Assembly (NCBI GenBank): GCA_041674345.1
Contig: JBAYVY010000262.1
Coordinates: forward strand, 1-5,258
DNA: 5,258 nucleotides
Reading direction: 5' to 3'
Source of the DNA: JBAYVY01 sp041674345
Lineage (GTDB): Bacteria; Planctomycetota; Phycisphaerae; Phycisphaerales; Zrk34
The notes under the pieces are model-generated. The model made no database searches. It worked only from the letters and a program-made list of their open reading frames with translations, and was not told the origin of the DNA. A program made the position numbers and the translations under genes. Below, piece by piece: positions 1 through 5,258 of this stretch. How positions within the stretch are numbered: the stretch's first letter is position 1; every line of letters begins with the position of its first letter.

Positions 1-886
1 CGTAACACCACGTCCGCCGCTTGTCATTGAAAAGGGGCTGATCGACGATCCGCCGCACCGCGCCGCTGGTGCCCAGCGTGATGACCGTCGCTCCCGGTTC
101 AAACCCCGCCGCGCCGACATTCGCCATCGCCCCGTCACTCGCCCCGGCGATCACCGGCACACCCCCGGAAGTTTGCCCCACCGTCTGCGTCGGCGTGATA
201 ACCCCCGGAAGCTGTTCCGCGGTAATTCCAGCCAATGCCAGCGCCTCCGCGTCCCACCGCCAGGTGCGAATGTCCATCAGCCCCGTCGCCGACGCGATGC
301 TCGCATCGGTACACCACCTTCCGGTCAGCCGATACGCGATCACATCCTTGATCGCCGCGAACCCCCGGAAGTTCCGGAAGTTGAGGCCGGGGCGTTTCAA
401 CGCCCCGGCGGAACTCCCCGTGCGACATTTCCCCCACCATCGCAACCTCGCCGGGTGATACATCGCCGAAAACGGGCACCCCGTCCGCCGGTACATCGCA
501 TCCGCATCCACACGCTGCCGCAATTCCTCCGCGATCCCCGCGCACCGCCGATCCGCCCACGTCGTCGCATTTCCGATCGCGTTCCCCGCCTCATCCACCT
601 CCACCACGCTGTGCATCGCGCCGCTGACACAGATCGCCCGCGCATCGCTTCCCCGTTTAGCGGGTGGCACGCCCCCGGAAGTGTGCCCCTCCTCCATTTC
701 CCCCAATACCTCCCCAACCGCCTTCCAAACTTCCTCCACCGACTGCTCCGCCTTCCCTGTTTCATCGGTCATCAGCGTCACCGCCCGCCGCGCGACCTTC
801 ACCACACGCCCCGACGCATCCATCGCCGCCGCTTTCACGCCGCTGGTCCCCAGGTCCAATCCGATCACCACGCCCGACTCGCTCAT
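1..886 (-). CDS. FGGY-family carbohydrate kinase, probably gluconokinase (GntK type), 3' end missing
   Basis: The reverse strand is open from the ATG at 886-884 to the left edge: 295 codons of a family whose members usually have about 500. FGGY kinases phosphorylate sugars or sugar acids with ATP in the cytoplasm; gluconokinase makes 6-phosphogluconate. Visible motifs are the N-terminal phosphate-binding segment GLDLGTSGVKAA (residues 9-20), SGAMHS (88-93), TWADRR (109-114), TGCPFSAMYHPARLRWW (135-151), IKDVIAYRLTG (179-189), and GASDGA (248-253), whose Asp251 is the expected catalytic base. AMHS and TWADRR favour gluconokinase over xylulokinase. The start is firm: an in-frame TAA (895-893) lies two codons upstream, and GGAG (900-897) stands 10 nt before the ATG. 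The gene holds four copies of a short DNA repeat and a perfect palindrome, yet stays open. The C-terminal ATP-binding half lies outside the window. Family assignment is sure; substrate is inferred. Confidence 0.88.
   Translation of the reverse strand, partial: MSESGVVIGLDLGTSGVKAAAMDASGRVVKVARRAVTLMTDETGKAEQSVEEVWKAVGEVLGEMEEGHTSGGVPPAKRGSDARAICVSGAMHSVVEVDEAGNAIGNATTWADRRCAGIAEELRQRVDADAMYRRTGCPFSAMYHPARLRWWGKCRTGSSAGALKRPGLNFRNFRGFAAIKDVIAYRLTGRWCTDASIASATGLMDIRTWRWDAEALALAGITAEQLPGVITPTQTVGQTSGGVPVIAGASDGAMANVGAAGFEPGATVITLGTSGAVRRIVDQPLFNDKRRTWCY
161..171. repeat. Short repeat core, copy 1, within a hairpin-forming unit
   Basis: ACCCCCGGAAG on the plus strand. It is flanked by imperfect inverted arms GGCACAC (156-162) and GTTTGCC (171-177), pairing at 6 of 7 positions around the loop CCCCGGAA. 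In the kinase it is read as QTSGGVP (residues 238-244), directly before the strand leading to catalytic Asp251. Confidence 0.7.
201..211. repeat. Short repeat core, copy 2
   Basis: ACCCCCGGAAG, identical to copy 1 and offset from it by 40 nt, so it is read in a different frame of the kinase (QLPGVI, residues 225-230). No flanking inverted arms are visible at this copy. Confidence 0.6.
361..382. repeat. Short repeat core, copy 3, with a 9-bp tandem duplication
   Basis: ACCCCCGGAAG (361-371) is identical to copies 1 and 2 and is read in the third frame. The nonamer CCGGAAGTT is repeated directly at 365-373 and 374-382, giving NFRNFR in the kinase (residues 169-174). Within it CCGGAA-G-TTCCGG (365-377) is a perfect 6-bp inverted repeat. 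A larger palindrome follows four bases downstream. Confidence 0.65.
386..409. repeat. Perfect 11-bp inverted repeat inside the kinase gene (REP-like)
   Basis: Left arm GCCGGGGCGTT (386-396), two-base centre TC, right arm AACGCCCCGGC (399-409); all 11 pairs match. It is translated in the kinase as part of GALKRPGLN, in the loop between the PARLRWW segment and IKDVIAYRLTG. Extragenic palindromes of this kind usually lie between genes, so a copy inside an open reading frame is unusual. Assigning it to a repetitive family is inference; only one copy of this exact form is in the window. Confidence 0.7.
666..687. repeat. Short repeat core, copy 4, within a hairpin-forming unit
   Basis: GCCCCCGGAAG (671-681) differs from the other three cores only at its first base. 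Arms GGCACGC (666-672) and GTGTGCC (681-687) pair at 6 of 7 positions around the same CCCCGGAA loop as copy 1. The mismatches in copies 1 and 4 fall at different places, so a common ancestor with perfect arms GGCACAC and GTGTGCC is likely. It is read as HTSGGVP (residues 68-74). Just upstream, CCCG (652-655) and CGGG (661-664) form a further small inverted pair. Confidence 0.65.
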
Positions 887-896
887 CGCTTTTTAA

Positions 897-900
897 CTCC
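897..900 (-). promoter_or_regulatory. Ribosome binding site of the sugar kinase
   Basis: GGAG on the minus strand lies 10 nt upstream of the kinase ATG at 886. With the in-frame stop at 895-893 it fixes that start codon. Confidence 0.6.
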
Positions 901-993
901 GACCCGGTGGTCCTTATTAACATAATCTTTTACACTATACTCTGAACTCCGCCCCCCTTTGGTTTTTCCGCCTCATCCACGAAAGTTTCACGC

Positions 994-998
994 AAGGA
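994..998 (+). promoter_or_regulatory. Ribosome binding site of the acyl-CoA synthetase
   Basis: AAGGA lies 10 nt before the ATG at 1009, supporting that start. It agrees with the family, whose conserved FFxPxSIAIVGAS segment begins within the first ten residues. Confidence 0.55.
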
Positions 999-1008
999 TT
1001 CGACCCCC

Positions 1009-3111
1009 ATGTCCCTCGACCTGTTTTTCCAACCCCGCTCCATCGCCATCGTCGGTGCCAGCCGCACGCCCGGCAAAGTCGGCTACGAAATCATCCATAA
1101 CCTGCTCGTCGGCGGATACGAAGGCGAAATCTTCCCCGTCAACCCCAAAGCCGACGACATCGAAGGCCTGCGCTGCTATCCCGACCTGCCCGCCATCGGC
1201 TCCACGCCCGATCTGGTCCTCATCGTCGTTCCCGCGCCGCACGTGCCCGCCGCGATGGAATCCTGCGCCAACGTCGGCGTCAAAGCCGTCGTCATCATCA
1301 CCGCCGGGTTCAAAGAAGTCGGCGAACAAGGGGCCGATCTCGAACGCCAGGTCGTCGCCATCGCGCAACGCGAAAACATGCGTATCCTCGGCCCCAACTG
1401 CCTGGGCCTGGTCGTCCCCGGCTGCAAGCTCAACGCCAGCTTCGGCAACGAACTGCCCCCCGCCGGCGACATCGGCTACGTCTCCCAGTCCGGCGCGCTG
1501 CTCACCGCCATTCTCGACCTGGCCACCGATGCCGGCATCGGCTTCTCCAAACTCGTCAGCATCGGCAACAAGGCCGATATCGACGAACTCGACATCCTTC
1601 GCGCGCTCGCCGACGATCCGCAAACCCGCGTCATCGCCGGCTACCTCGAATCCGTCGTCCACGGCGACGAGTTCGTCCGCGAAGCCGAGCAAATCTCCCA
1701 GTCCAAACCCATCGTCCTCCTCAAAGCCGGCGGAACCGAAGCCGGCGCCAAAGCCGCCAGCTCACACACCGGCTCGCTGGTCGGCAGCGAAGTCGTCTAT
1801 GAATCCGCCTTCTCCCGCGCCGGCGTGATCCGCTGCGGCTCCCTCGCCGAACAGTTCGATTACGCCGTCGCGCTGTCCTATCAGCCCCTGCCCATCGGCA
1901 CGCGCGTCGCCGTCATCACCAACGCCGGCGGCGCGGGCATCCTCGCCGCCGATGCCATCGAACGCTCCGCCCTCACCTTCGCCAAACTCGATCCCGCCAC
2001 CGAAAAAACACTGGCCGAAAAACTTCCGCCCGCCGCCAACGTCCACAATCCCATCGACGTGCTCGGCGACTCGCTGGCCGACCGCTACGAAATCGCCTTG
2101 TCCGTCGCCCTCGATGATCCGAATGTCGATGTCGCCCTGGTCCTGCTCACCCCGCAGGCGATGACCCGGCCCGACGACACCGCACACGCCATCGTCCGCG
2201 TCAATGCCGCCCATCCCGACAAGCCCATCCTCGCGGCGTTCATGGGGGCCGACAAGGTCGCCGACGCCATTGAAATTCTCCGTGCCGGCAAGGTTCCCAC
2301 CTACGACGGCCCCGAATCCGCCGTCCGCACCATCCGTGCCCTGGTCGATTACGTTCGCTGGAAACAGCGCCCCAAACGTGTCGTCAAGCTCTTCCCCGTC
2401 AATCGCCACCGCGTCGAACGCATCATCGACCGCCACCTCCGACGCGACCAACGTGAAATCGGCGAAATGGAATCCAAGGAAATCCTCGAGGCCTACGGCT
2501 TCCTCACCCCCCGCGGCTCCATCGCCACCACCGCCGACCAGGCCGCCTCCATCGCACAGCAGATCGGCTTCCCCATCGTCATGAAAATCTGGTCCCCCGA
2601 CATCGTTCACAAATCCGATGTCGGCGGCGTGCGCGTCGGCCTCAATTCCGCACACGAAGTCCGTGACGCCTTCGATCTGATGATGTACCGCATCCCGCAG
2701 AAAGCCCCCGACGCCACCATTCTCGGCGTCCTCGTCCAGGAAATGGTCCGCACAGGACGCGAAGTCATCCTCGGCACCAAACGCGATCCGCAGTTCGGCC
2801 CCCTCATGATGTTCGGCATGGGCGGCATCTTCGTCGAAGTATTGAAAGATGTGTCGTTCTACCTCGCGCCTCTCACCGCCGACGAAGCACGACAAATGCT
2901 CGTCAACACCAAAACCTTCCATATGCTGCGAGGCGTCCGCGGACAGGAAGGCGTCGATCTTGACGCCATCGCCGAAGCCCTCCAGCGTCTCTCGCAACTC
3001 GTCACCGAGTTCCCCCAGATTCAGGAAATGGACATCAACCCCTTCGTCGTCGGCCCGCCCGGCGTCCCCCCCATCGCCGTCGATGCACGCATCAGCGTCG
3101 AAAAAGTATGA
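1009..3111 (+). CDS. ADP-forming (NDP-forming) acyl-CoA synthetase, fused alpha-beta subunits
   Basis: Enzymes of this family catalyse acyl-CoA + ADP + Pi <=> acid + ATP + CoA, often with acetyl-CoA, through phosphohistidine intermediates in the cytoplasm. The 700 residues carry, in order: a CoA-binding Rossmann domain (FFQPRSIAIVGAS, 6-18); LGPNCLGLV (127-135) and GYVSQSGAL (156-164) of the succinyl-CoA-synthetase-like part; SSHTGSLVGSE (251-261) with the expected phosphorylated His253; a second flavodoxin-like domain from about 298 (VAVITNAGGAGILAADA); and an ATP-grasp beta part from about 485 with IVMKIWSPDIVHKSDVGGV (523-541), including the second conserved His534, and EMDINPFVV (673-681). 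Both histidines are present, so it looks catalytically competent. It lacks the C-terminal GNAT domain of Pat-type acetyltransferases (about 880 residues), and such a domain sits on the next gene's product. It is probably first in an operon with the CoA-transferase 134 nt downstream. Acyl substrate is unknown; acetate is the default guess. Confidence 0.93.
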   Translation: MSLDLFFQPRSIAIVGASRTPGKVGYEIIHNLLVGGYEGEIFPVNPKADDIEGLRCYPDLPAIGSTPDLVLIVVPAPHVPAAMESCANVGVKAVVIITAGFKEVGEQGADLERQVVAIAQRENMRILGPNCLGLVVPGCKLNASFGNELPPAGDIGYVSQSGALLTAILDLATDAGIGFSKLVSIGNKADIDELDILRALADDPQTRVIAGYLESVVHGDEFVREAEQISQSKPIVLLKAGGTEAGAKAASSHTGSLVGSEVVYESAFSRAGVIRCGSLAEQFDYAVALSYQPLPIGTRVAVITNAGGAGILAADAIERSALTFAKLDPATEKTLAEKLPPAANVHNPIDVLGDSLADRYEIALSVALDDPNVDVALVLLTPQAMTRPDDTAHAIVRVNAAHPDKPILAAFMGADKVADAIEILRAGKVPTYDGPESAVRTIRALVDYVRWKQRPKRVVKLFPVNRHRVERIIDRHLRRDQREIGEMESKEILEAYGFLTPRGSIATTADQAASIAQQIGFPIVMKIWSPDIVHKSDVGGVRVGLNSAHEVRDAFDLMMYRIPQKAPDATILGVLVQEMVRTGREVILGTKRDPQFGPLMMFGMGGIFVEVLKDVSFYLAPLTADEARQMLVNTKTFHMLRGVRGQEGVDLDAIAEALQRLSQLVTEFPQIQEMDINPFVVGPPGVPPIAVDARISVEKV

Positions 3112-3214
3112 AAGGGACGAAGGCACGAAGGGACGGAGGGACGAAGTGAAGATACCGAAATCGGCTCCGCCTTTTACACTTCGTCCCTCCGTCCCTTCGT
3201 GCCTTCGTCCCTTT
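3111..3214. repeat. Perfect 38-bp inverted repeat made of octamers, 28-nt loop
   Basis: Left arm 3111-3148 and right arm 3177-3214 are exact reverse complements over 38 bases, separated by 28 bases. Each arm is mostly four tandem octamers; on the left these are GGGACGAA, GGCACGAA, GGGACGGA and GGGACGAA (3114-3145), and the right arm has the same set inverted (3180-3211). The left arm begins on the last base of the synthetase stop codon, and the right arm ends 31 nt before the next ATG. In mRNA it would form a very stable stem between two operon genes. It could protect or process the transcript, dampen readthrough, or be a repeat-type mobile element; there is no T-tract for a classical terminator. 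Function is unknown. Confidence 0.92.
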
Positions 3215-3234
3215 ACGGCTCCGTGTTGATCTTC

Positions 3235-3238
3235 AGGA
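3235..3238 (+). promoter_or_regulatory. Ribosome binding site of the CoA-transferase/GNAT gene
   Basis: AGGA lies 7 nt before the ATG at 3246 and outside the large hairpin, so it stays accessible even if the 38-bp stem forms in the mRNA. Confidence 0.6.
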
Positions 3239-3245
3239 TATCCCC

Positions 3246-5105
3246 ATGACCGACTTCGACTGGAAACAGCGTCACGCCGACCGCATCGGCTCCGCCCCCG
3301 CCGCGATGAAACTCATCAAGCCCGGCGATCACATCTTCATCGGCACCGGCTGCGCCCAGCCGCAGCATCTGGTCGAGGCGCTCGTCAAATACACCGATCA
3401 CGTCCATGACGCGCACATCATCCATATGCTCACGATGGGCGCCGCGCCCTACGCCGATCCGAAACTGCGCGACAAGTTCAAAATGAACACCTTCTTCATC
3501 GCCGAAAACGTGCGCGAAGCGGTCGCGCACGGCTTCGGCGATTACACGCCGATCTTCCTTTCCGAAATCCCCGCCGAGTTCGAGGATGGCCGCATCCCCA
3601 TCGACGTCGCCCTCATCAGCGTGTCCCAGCCCGACTCGCGCGGCCTCTGCTCGCTCGGCGTTTCCGTCGATATCGTCAAGGCCGCCGCCGCCAGCGCCAA
3701 GTTCGTCGTCGCACAGGTCAACTCCCAAATGCCACGAACCTCCGGCGACAGCTACATCCACGTCCACCAGATCGACATGCTCGTCCCCCACGACGAACCC
3801 ATCATCGAAGCCCCGCCCGCCAAACTCGACGACCGCCTCCGCAAACTCGGCGAACACGTCGCCCACCTCGTCGAAGACGGCTCCACCATCGAGTGCGGCA
3901 TCGGCAACGTCCCCCAGGCCGTCGCAGAGTTCCTCAAGCACAAGAAAAACCTCGGCGTTCACACCGAAATGTTCAGCGACTGGATCATCGACCTCGTGGA
4001 ATCCGGCGCGATCAACTGCTCACGCAAAACCATCAACCGCGGAAAAGTCGTCGCCAGCTTCTGCATGGGCAGCCAACGGCTCTACGATTACATCAACGAC
4101 AACCCCTTCTTCGAGTTCCACCCCACCGAATACGTCAACGATCCATTCCTCATCGCGCAACACGAAAAACTCGTCGCCATCAACGTCGCGCTCGAAATCG
4201 ACCTCACCGGGCAGGTCTGCGCCGATTCGATCGGTCATCAGCTTTATTCGGGCATCGGCGGACAGGTCGATTTCGTCCGCGGCGCCGCCCGAAGCCGCGG
4301 CGGAAAAGCGATCATCGCATTGCCTTCGACGGCGCGCGACGACACCGTCAGCCGCATCGTGCCGATGCTCAGCGAAGGGGCCGGCGTCGTCACCACCCGC
4401 GCCGATGTGCATTACGTCGTCACCGAATACGGCATCGCCTACCTGCACGGCAAATCCATCCGCGAACGCGCCCTCGCCCTGATCAACATCGCCCATCCCA
4501 GATTCCGCAAGGAACTGATCCGGCAGGCGAAAAAGATGGGCCTGGTTTACGCCGATCAAATCGAACCCGCCGAAGATGATTTGCGATACCCCGAAGAATT
4601 GGAACGCCGGGAGACGTTGCGCGACGGATCGGAAATCTTGTTCCGTCCGATCAAGCCGACGGATGAAGGGGGATTGAGCGAAATGCTCTATTCACTGAGC
4701 AGCGATTCGGTGCGCAAGCGGTTCTTCACGCACACCACCGCGTTCCCGCATCGTGACGTGCAGAAGCTGACCAACATCGACTACGAGCAAAATCTCGCCA
4801 TTGTCGCCGTCGTTCCGGGGGCGGCGGGCGACGAGCAGATCATCGGCATCGCGCAATACTTCCTCGATCCCAAAACGATGAGTGCCGAGGTCGCCTTCAT
4901 CGTGCAGGATGAATGGCAGGACAAGGGCATGGGCACACGGTTGATGCAAAACATCGCCCGCGTCGCCCACCAGCGCGGCGTCAAACGCTTCGACGCCAAA
5001 GTCCTGCCTGAAAACAAAGCCATGCTCGCCGTGTTCCAGAACTCCGGCCTGCCCGTCAAAACCGAATTCGACGGCGACAGCTATTCCGTGGTGATCGATT
5101 TGTGA
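3246..5105 (+). CDS. Bifunctional acetyl-CoA hydrolase/CoA-transferase with C-terminal GNAT acetyltransferase domain
   Basis: Residues 1 to about 440 match the acetyl-CoA hydrolase/4-hydroxybutyrate CoA-transferase family, which moves CoA between an acyl-CoA and a free acid (often acetate) via a glutamyl-CoA intermediate. Key sites are GTGCAQPQ (33-40), GIGNVPQAV (218-226), GVHTEMFSD (237-245) with Glu241 the expected catalytic glutamate, GIGGQVDFVRGA (336-347), and VVTEYGIAYLHGKSIRERA (391-409). From about 455 a GNAT domain follows: GSEILFRPIKPTD (461-473), AEVAFIV (547-553), and the acetyl-CoA pyrophosphate loop QDKGMG (558-563). The GNAT part resembles that of Pat-type protein lysine acetyltransferases, so protein acetylation is the likely role (inference). 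At 619 residues it is longer than plain CoA-transferases (about 430-440) by one GNAT domain. Such fusions exist in other bacteria (from memory). It probably shares an operon with the upstream synthetase. The acid substrate cannot be read from sequence. Confidence 0.92.
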   Translation: MTDFDWKQRHADRIGSAPAAMKLIKPGDHIFIGTGCAQPQHLVEALVKYTDHVHDAHIIHMLTMGAAPYADPKLRDKFKMNTFFIAENVREAVAHGFGDYTPIFLSEIPAEFEDGRIPIDVALISVSQPDSRGLCSLGVSVDIVKAAAASAKFVVAQVNSQMPRTSGDSYIHVHQIDMLVPHDEPIIEAPPAKLDDRLRKLGEHVAHLVEDGSTIECGIGNVPQAVAEFLKHKKNLGVHTEMFSDWIIDLVESGAINCSRKTINRGKVVASFCMGSQRLYDYINDNPFFEFHPTEYVNDPFLIAQHEKLVAINVALEIDLTGQVCADSIGHQLYSGIGGQVDFVRGAARSRGGKAIIALPSTARDDTVSRIVPMLSEGAGVVTTRADVHYVVTEYGIAYLHGKSIRERALALINIAHPRFRKELIRQAKKMGLVYADQIEPAEDDLRYPEELERRETLRDGSEILFRPIKPTDEGGLSEMLYSLSSDSVRKRFFTHTTAFPHRDVQKLTNIDYEQNLAIVAVVPGAAGDEQIIGIAQYFLDPKTMSAEVAFIVQDEWQDKGMGTRLMQNIARVAHQRGVKRFDAKVLPENKAMLAVFQNSGLPVKTEFDGDSYSVVIDL

Positions 5106-5258
5106 TGTGAATACGCGGGGGTTGACGCCCGCCGCTATACCATTCGCGTCCAATAGTTGATTCAACTGTTTGAGCGGCATCAGCCGATGAAAGTAAGGGC
5201 CGGGCGATGGATCGTCCGGCGACCGCGGCGAACACTTCGTTGGCAAGGATGCTCGGCC
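5106..5258. other. Region after the operon, with three small inverted repeats
   Basis: No well-supported gene is visible here. The inverted repeats are GCGGG (5115-5119) with CCCGC (5128-5132); AGTTGA-T-TCAACT (5155-5167), a perfect 6-bp palindrome; and a 10-bp stem at 5199-5208 with 5211-5220, having one G-T mismatch that could wobble-pair in RNA. None has a following T-tract, so none is a standard intrinsic terminator, although the first two may help end or stabilise the operon transcript. The last overlaps a possible start codon at 5207. Confidence 0.5.
5207..5258 (+). CDS. Possible start of a further gene, cut by the right edge
   Basis: An ATG at 5207 has AAGGG (5195-5199) 7 nt upstream and an in-frame stop at 5171-5173. 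The 17 visible codons (MDRPATAANTSLARMLG) stay open to the edge. Too little is present to recognise a family. Against it, a 10-bp inverted repeat (5199-5220) covers the start codon, and other frames of both strands are also open here; for example a minus-strand frame is open from the edge to a stop near 5058. It is listed as a candidate only. Confidence 0.25.
   Translation, partial: MDRPATAANTSLARMLG

Larger units (their letters stand above)
887..1008. promoter_or_regulatory. Divergent intergenic promoter region
   Basis: This 122-bp gap separates the divergent start codons of the kinase and the acyl-CoA synthetase, so both promoters should lie here. The stretch at about 911-945 is clearly AT-rich against the GC-rich surroundings. 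For the plus strand, TATACT (936-941) is a good -10 candidate, with a weak -35-like TTATTA (914-919) at 16-nt spacing. On the minus strand a weak pair is TTCAGA (946-941) and TATGTT (924-919). No clear operator palindrome was seen. Exact promoter elements are tentative; the region as promoter-bearing is well supported by gene orientation. Confidence 0.5.

Noticed and set aside
1..886. Kinase as a pseudogene broken by repeats
   Set aside because: Despite four repeat cores and a palindrome, the frame is open for 295 codons with all expected N-terminal motifs and a good start, so it is treated as intact within the window.
173..925. Plus-strand open frame of 250 codons over the kinase region
   Set aside because: It is the antisense of the FGGY kinase; the product is Arg/Pro/His-rich with no domain, and the minus strand holds all conserved kinase motifs.
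1762..3126. Minus-strand open frame of 454 codons opposite the synthetase
   Set aside because: It gives a Gly/Asp-rich, low-complexity product with no family signal, as expected antisense to a GC-rich, C-ending gene.
3111..3214. Rho-independent terminator or CRISPR array
   Set aside because: A terminator would need a T-tract, and only TTT follows before mixed bases; the 28-nt loop is also large. The octamers are contiguous with no spacers, so this is not CRISPR.
3213..3962. Minus-strand open frame of 249 codons opposite the CoA-transferase
   Set aside because: Gly/Asp/Val-rich antisense shadow of a well-supported gene.
4692..5246. Minus-strand open frame of 184 codons reaching into the right-hand intergenic region
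   Set aside because: Almost all of it is antisense to the GNAT domain; the part outside (MPTKCSPRSPDD...) has no recognisable feature.
5187..5258. ATG at 5187 as a gene start
   Set aside because: No ribosome site precedes it and the product is a short Arg-rich stretch; the frame from 5207 is better supported, though also weak.

Overview
The window is GC-rich bacterial DNA holding three clear protein genes around one divergent promoter region. The organism is probably a Planctomycetota member, perhaps Phycisphaerae-like. That guess rests on GC-rich coding with strong third-position C/G bias and on abundant short palindromic repeats in and between genes; no rRNA or other marker is present to confirm it.

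Layout. Positions 1-886 (minus strand) hold the N-terminal 295 codons of an FGGY-family sugar kinase, most like gluconokinase, which runs off the left edge. Positions 887-1008 are a short intergenic region with an AT-rich promoter-like core between divergent start codons. Positions 1009-3111 (plus) encode a 700-residue ADP-forming acyl-CoA synthetase with fused alpha and beta parts and both expected histidines. Positions 3112-3245 are a spacer dominated by a perfect 38-bp inverted repeat built from octamers. Positions 3246-5105 (plus) encode a 619-residue fusion of an acetyl-CoA hydrolase/CoA-transferase (4-hydroxybutyrate CoA-transferase type) with a C-terminal GNAT acetyltransferase domain. 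Positions 5106-5258 hold three small inverted repeats and possibly the first codons of another plus-strand gene.

How the genes fit together. The two plus-strand genes probably form an operon for acyl-CoA/acetate handling. The CoA-transferase can move CoA between acyl-CoA and acetate, and the synthetase can convert the acyl-CoA thioester into ATP plus free acid, or run in reverse. The GNAT domain suggests control by protein lysine acetylation. In the well-known Pat enzymes such a GNAT domain is attached to an acyl-CoA-synthetase-like protein; here it sits on the neighbouring CoA-transferase. The divergent kinase feeds sugar-acid catabolism and need not be functionally linked.

The most unusual signals are DNA-level. 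A short repeat core (CCCCCGGAAG) occurs four times inside the kinase gene and is read in all three frames without breaking it. A perfect 24-nt palindrome lies inside the same gene. A 38-bp perfect inverted repeat made of octamers starts at the last base of the synthetase stop codon.
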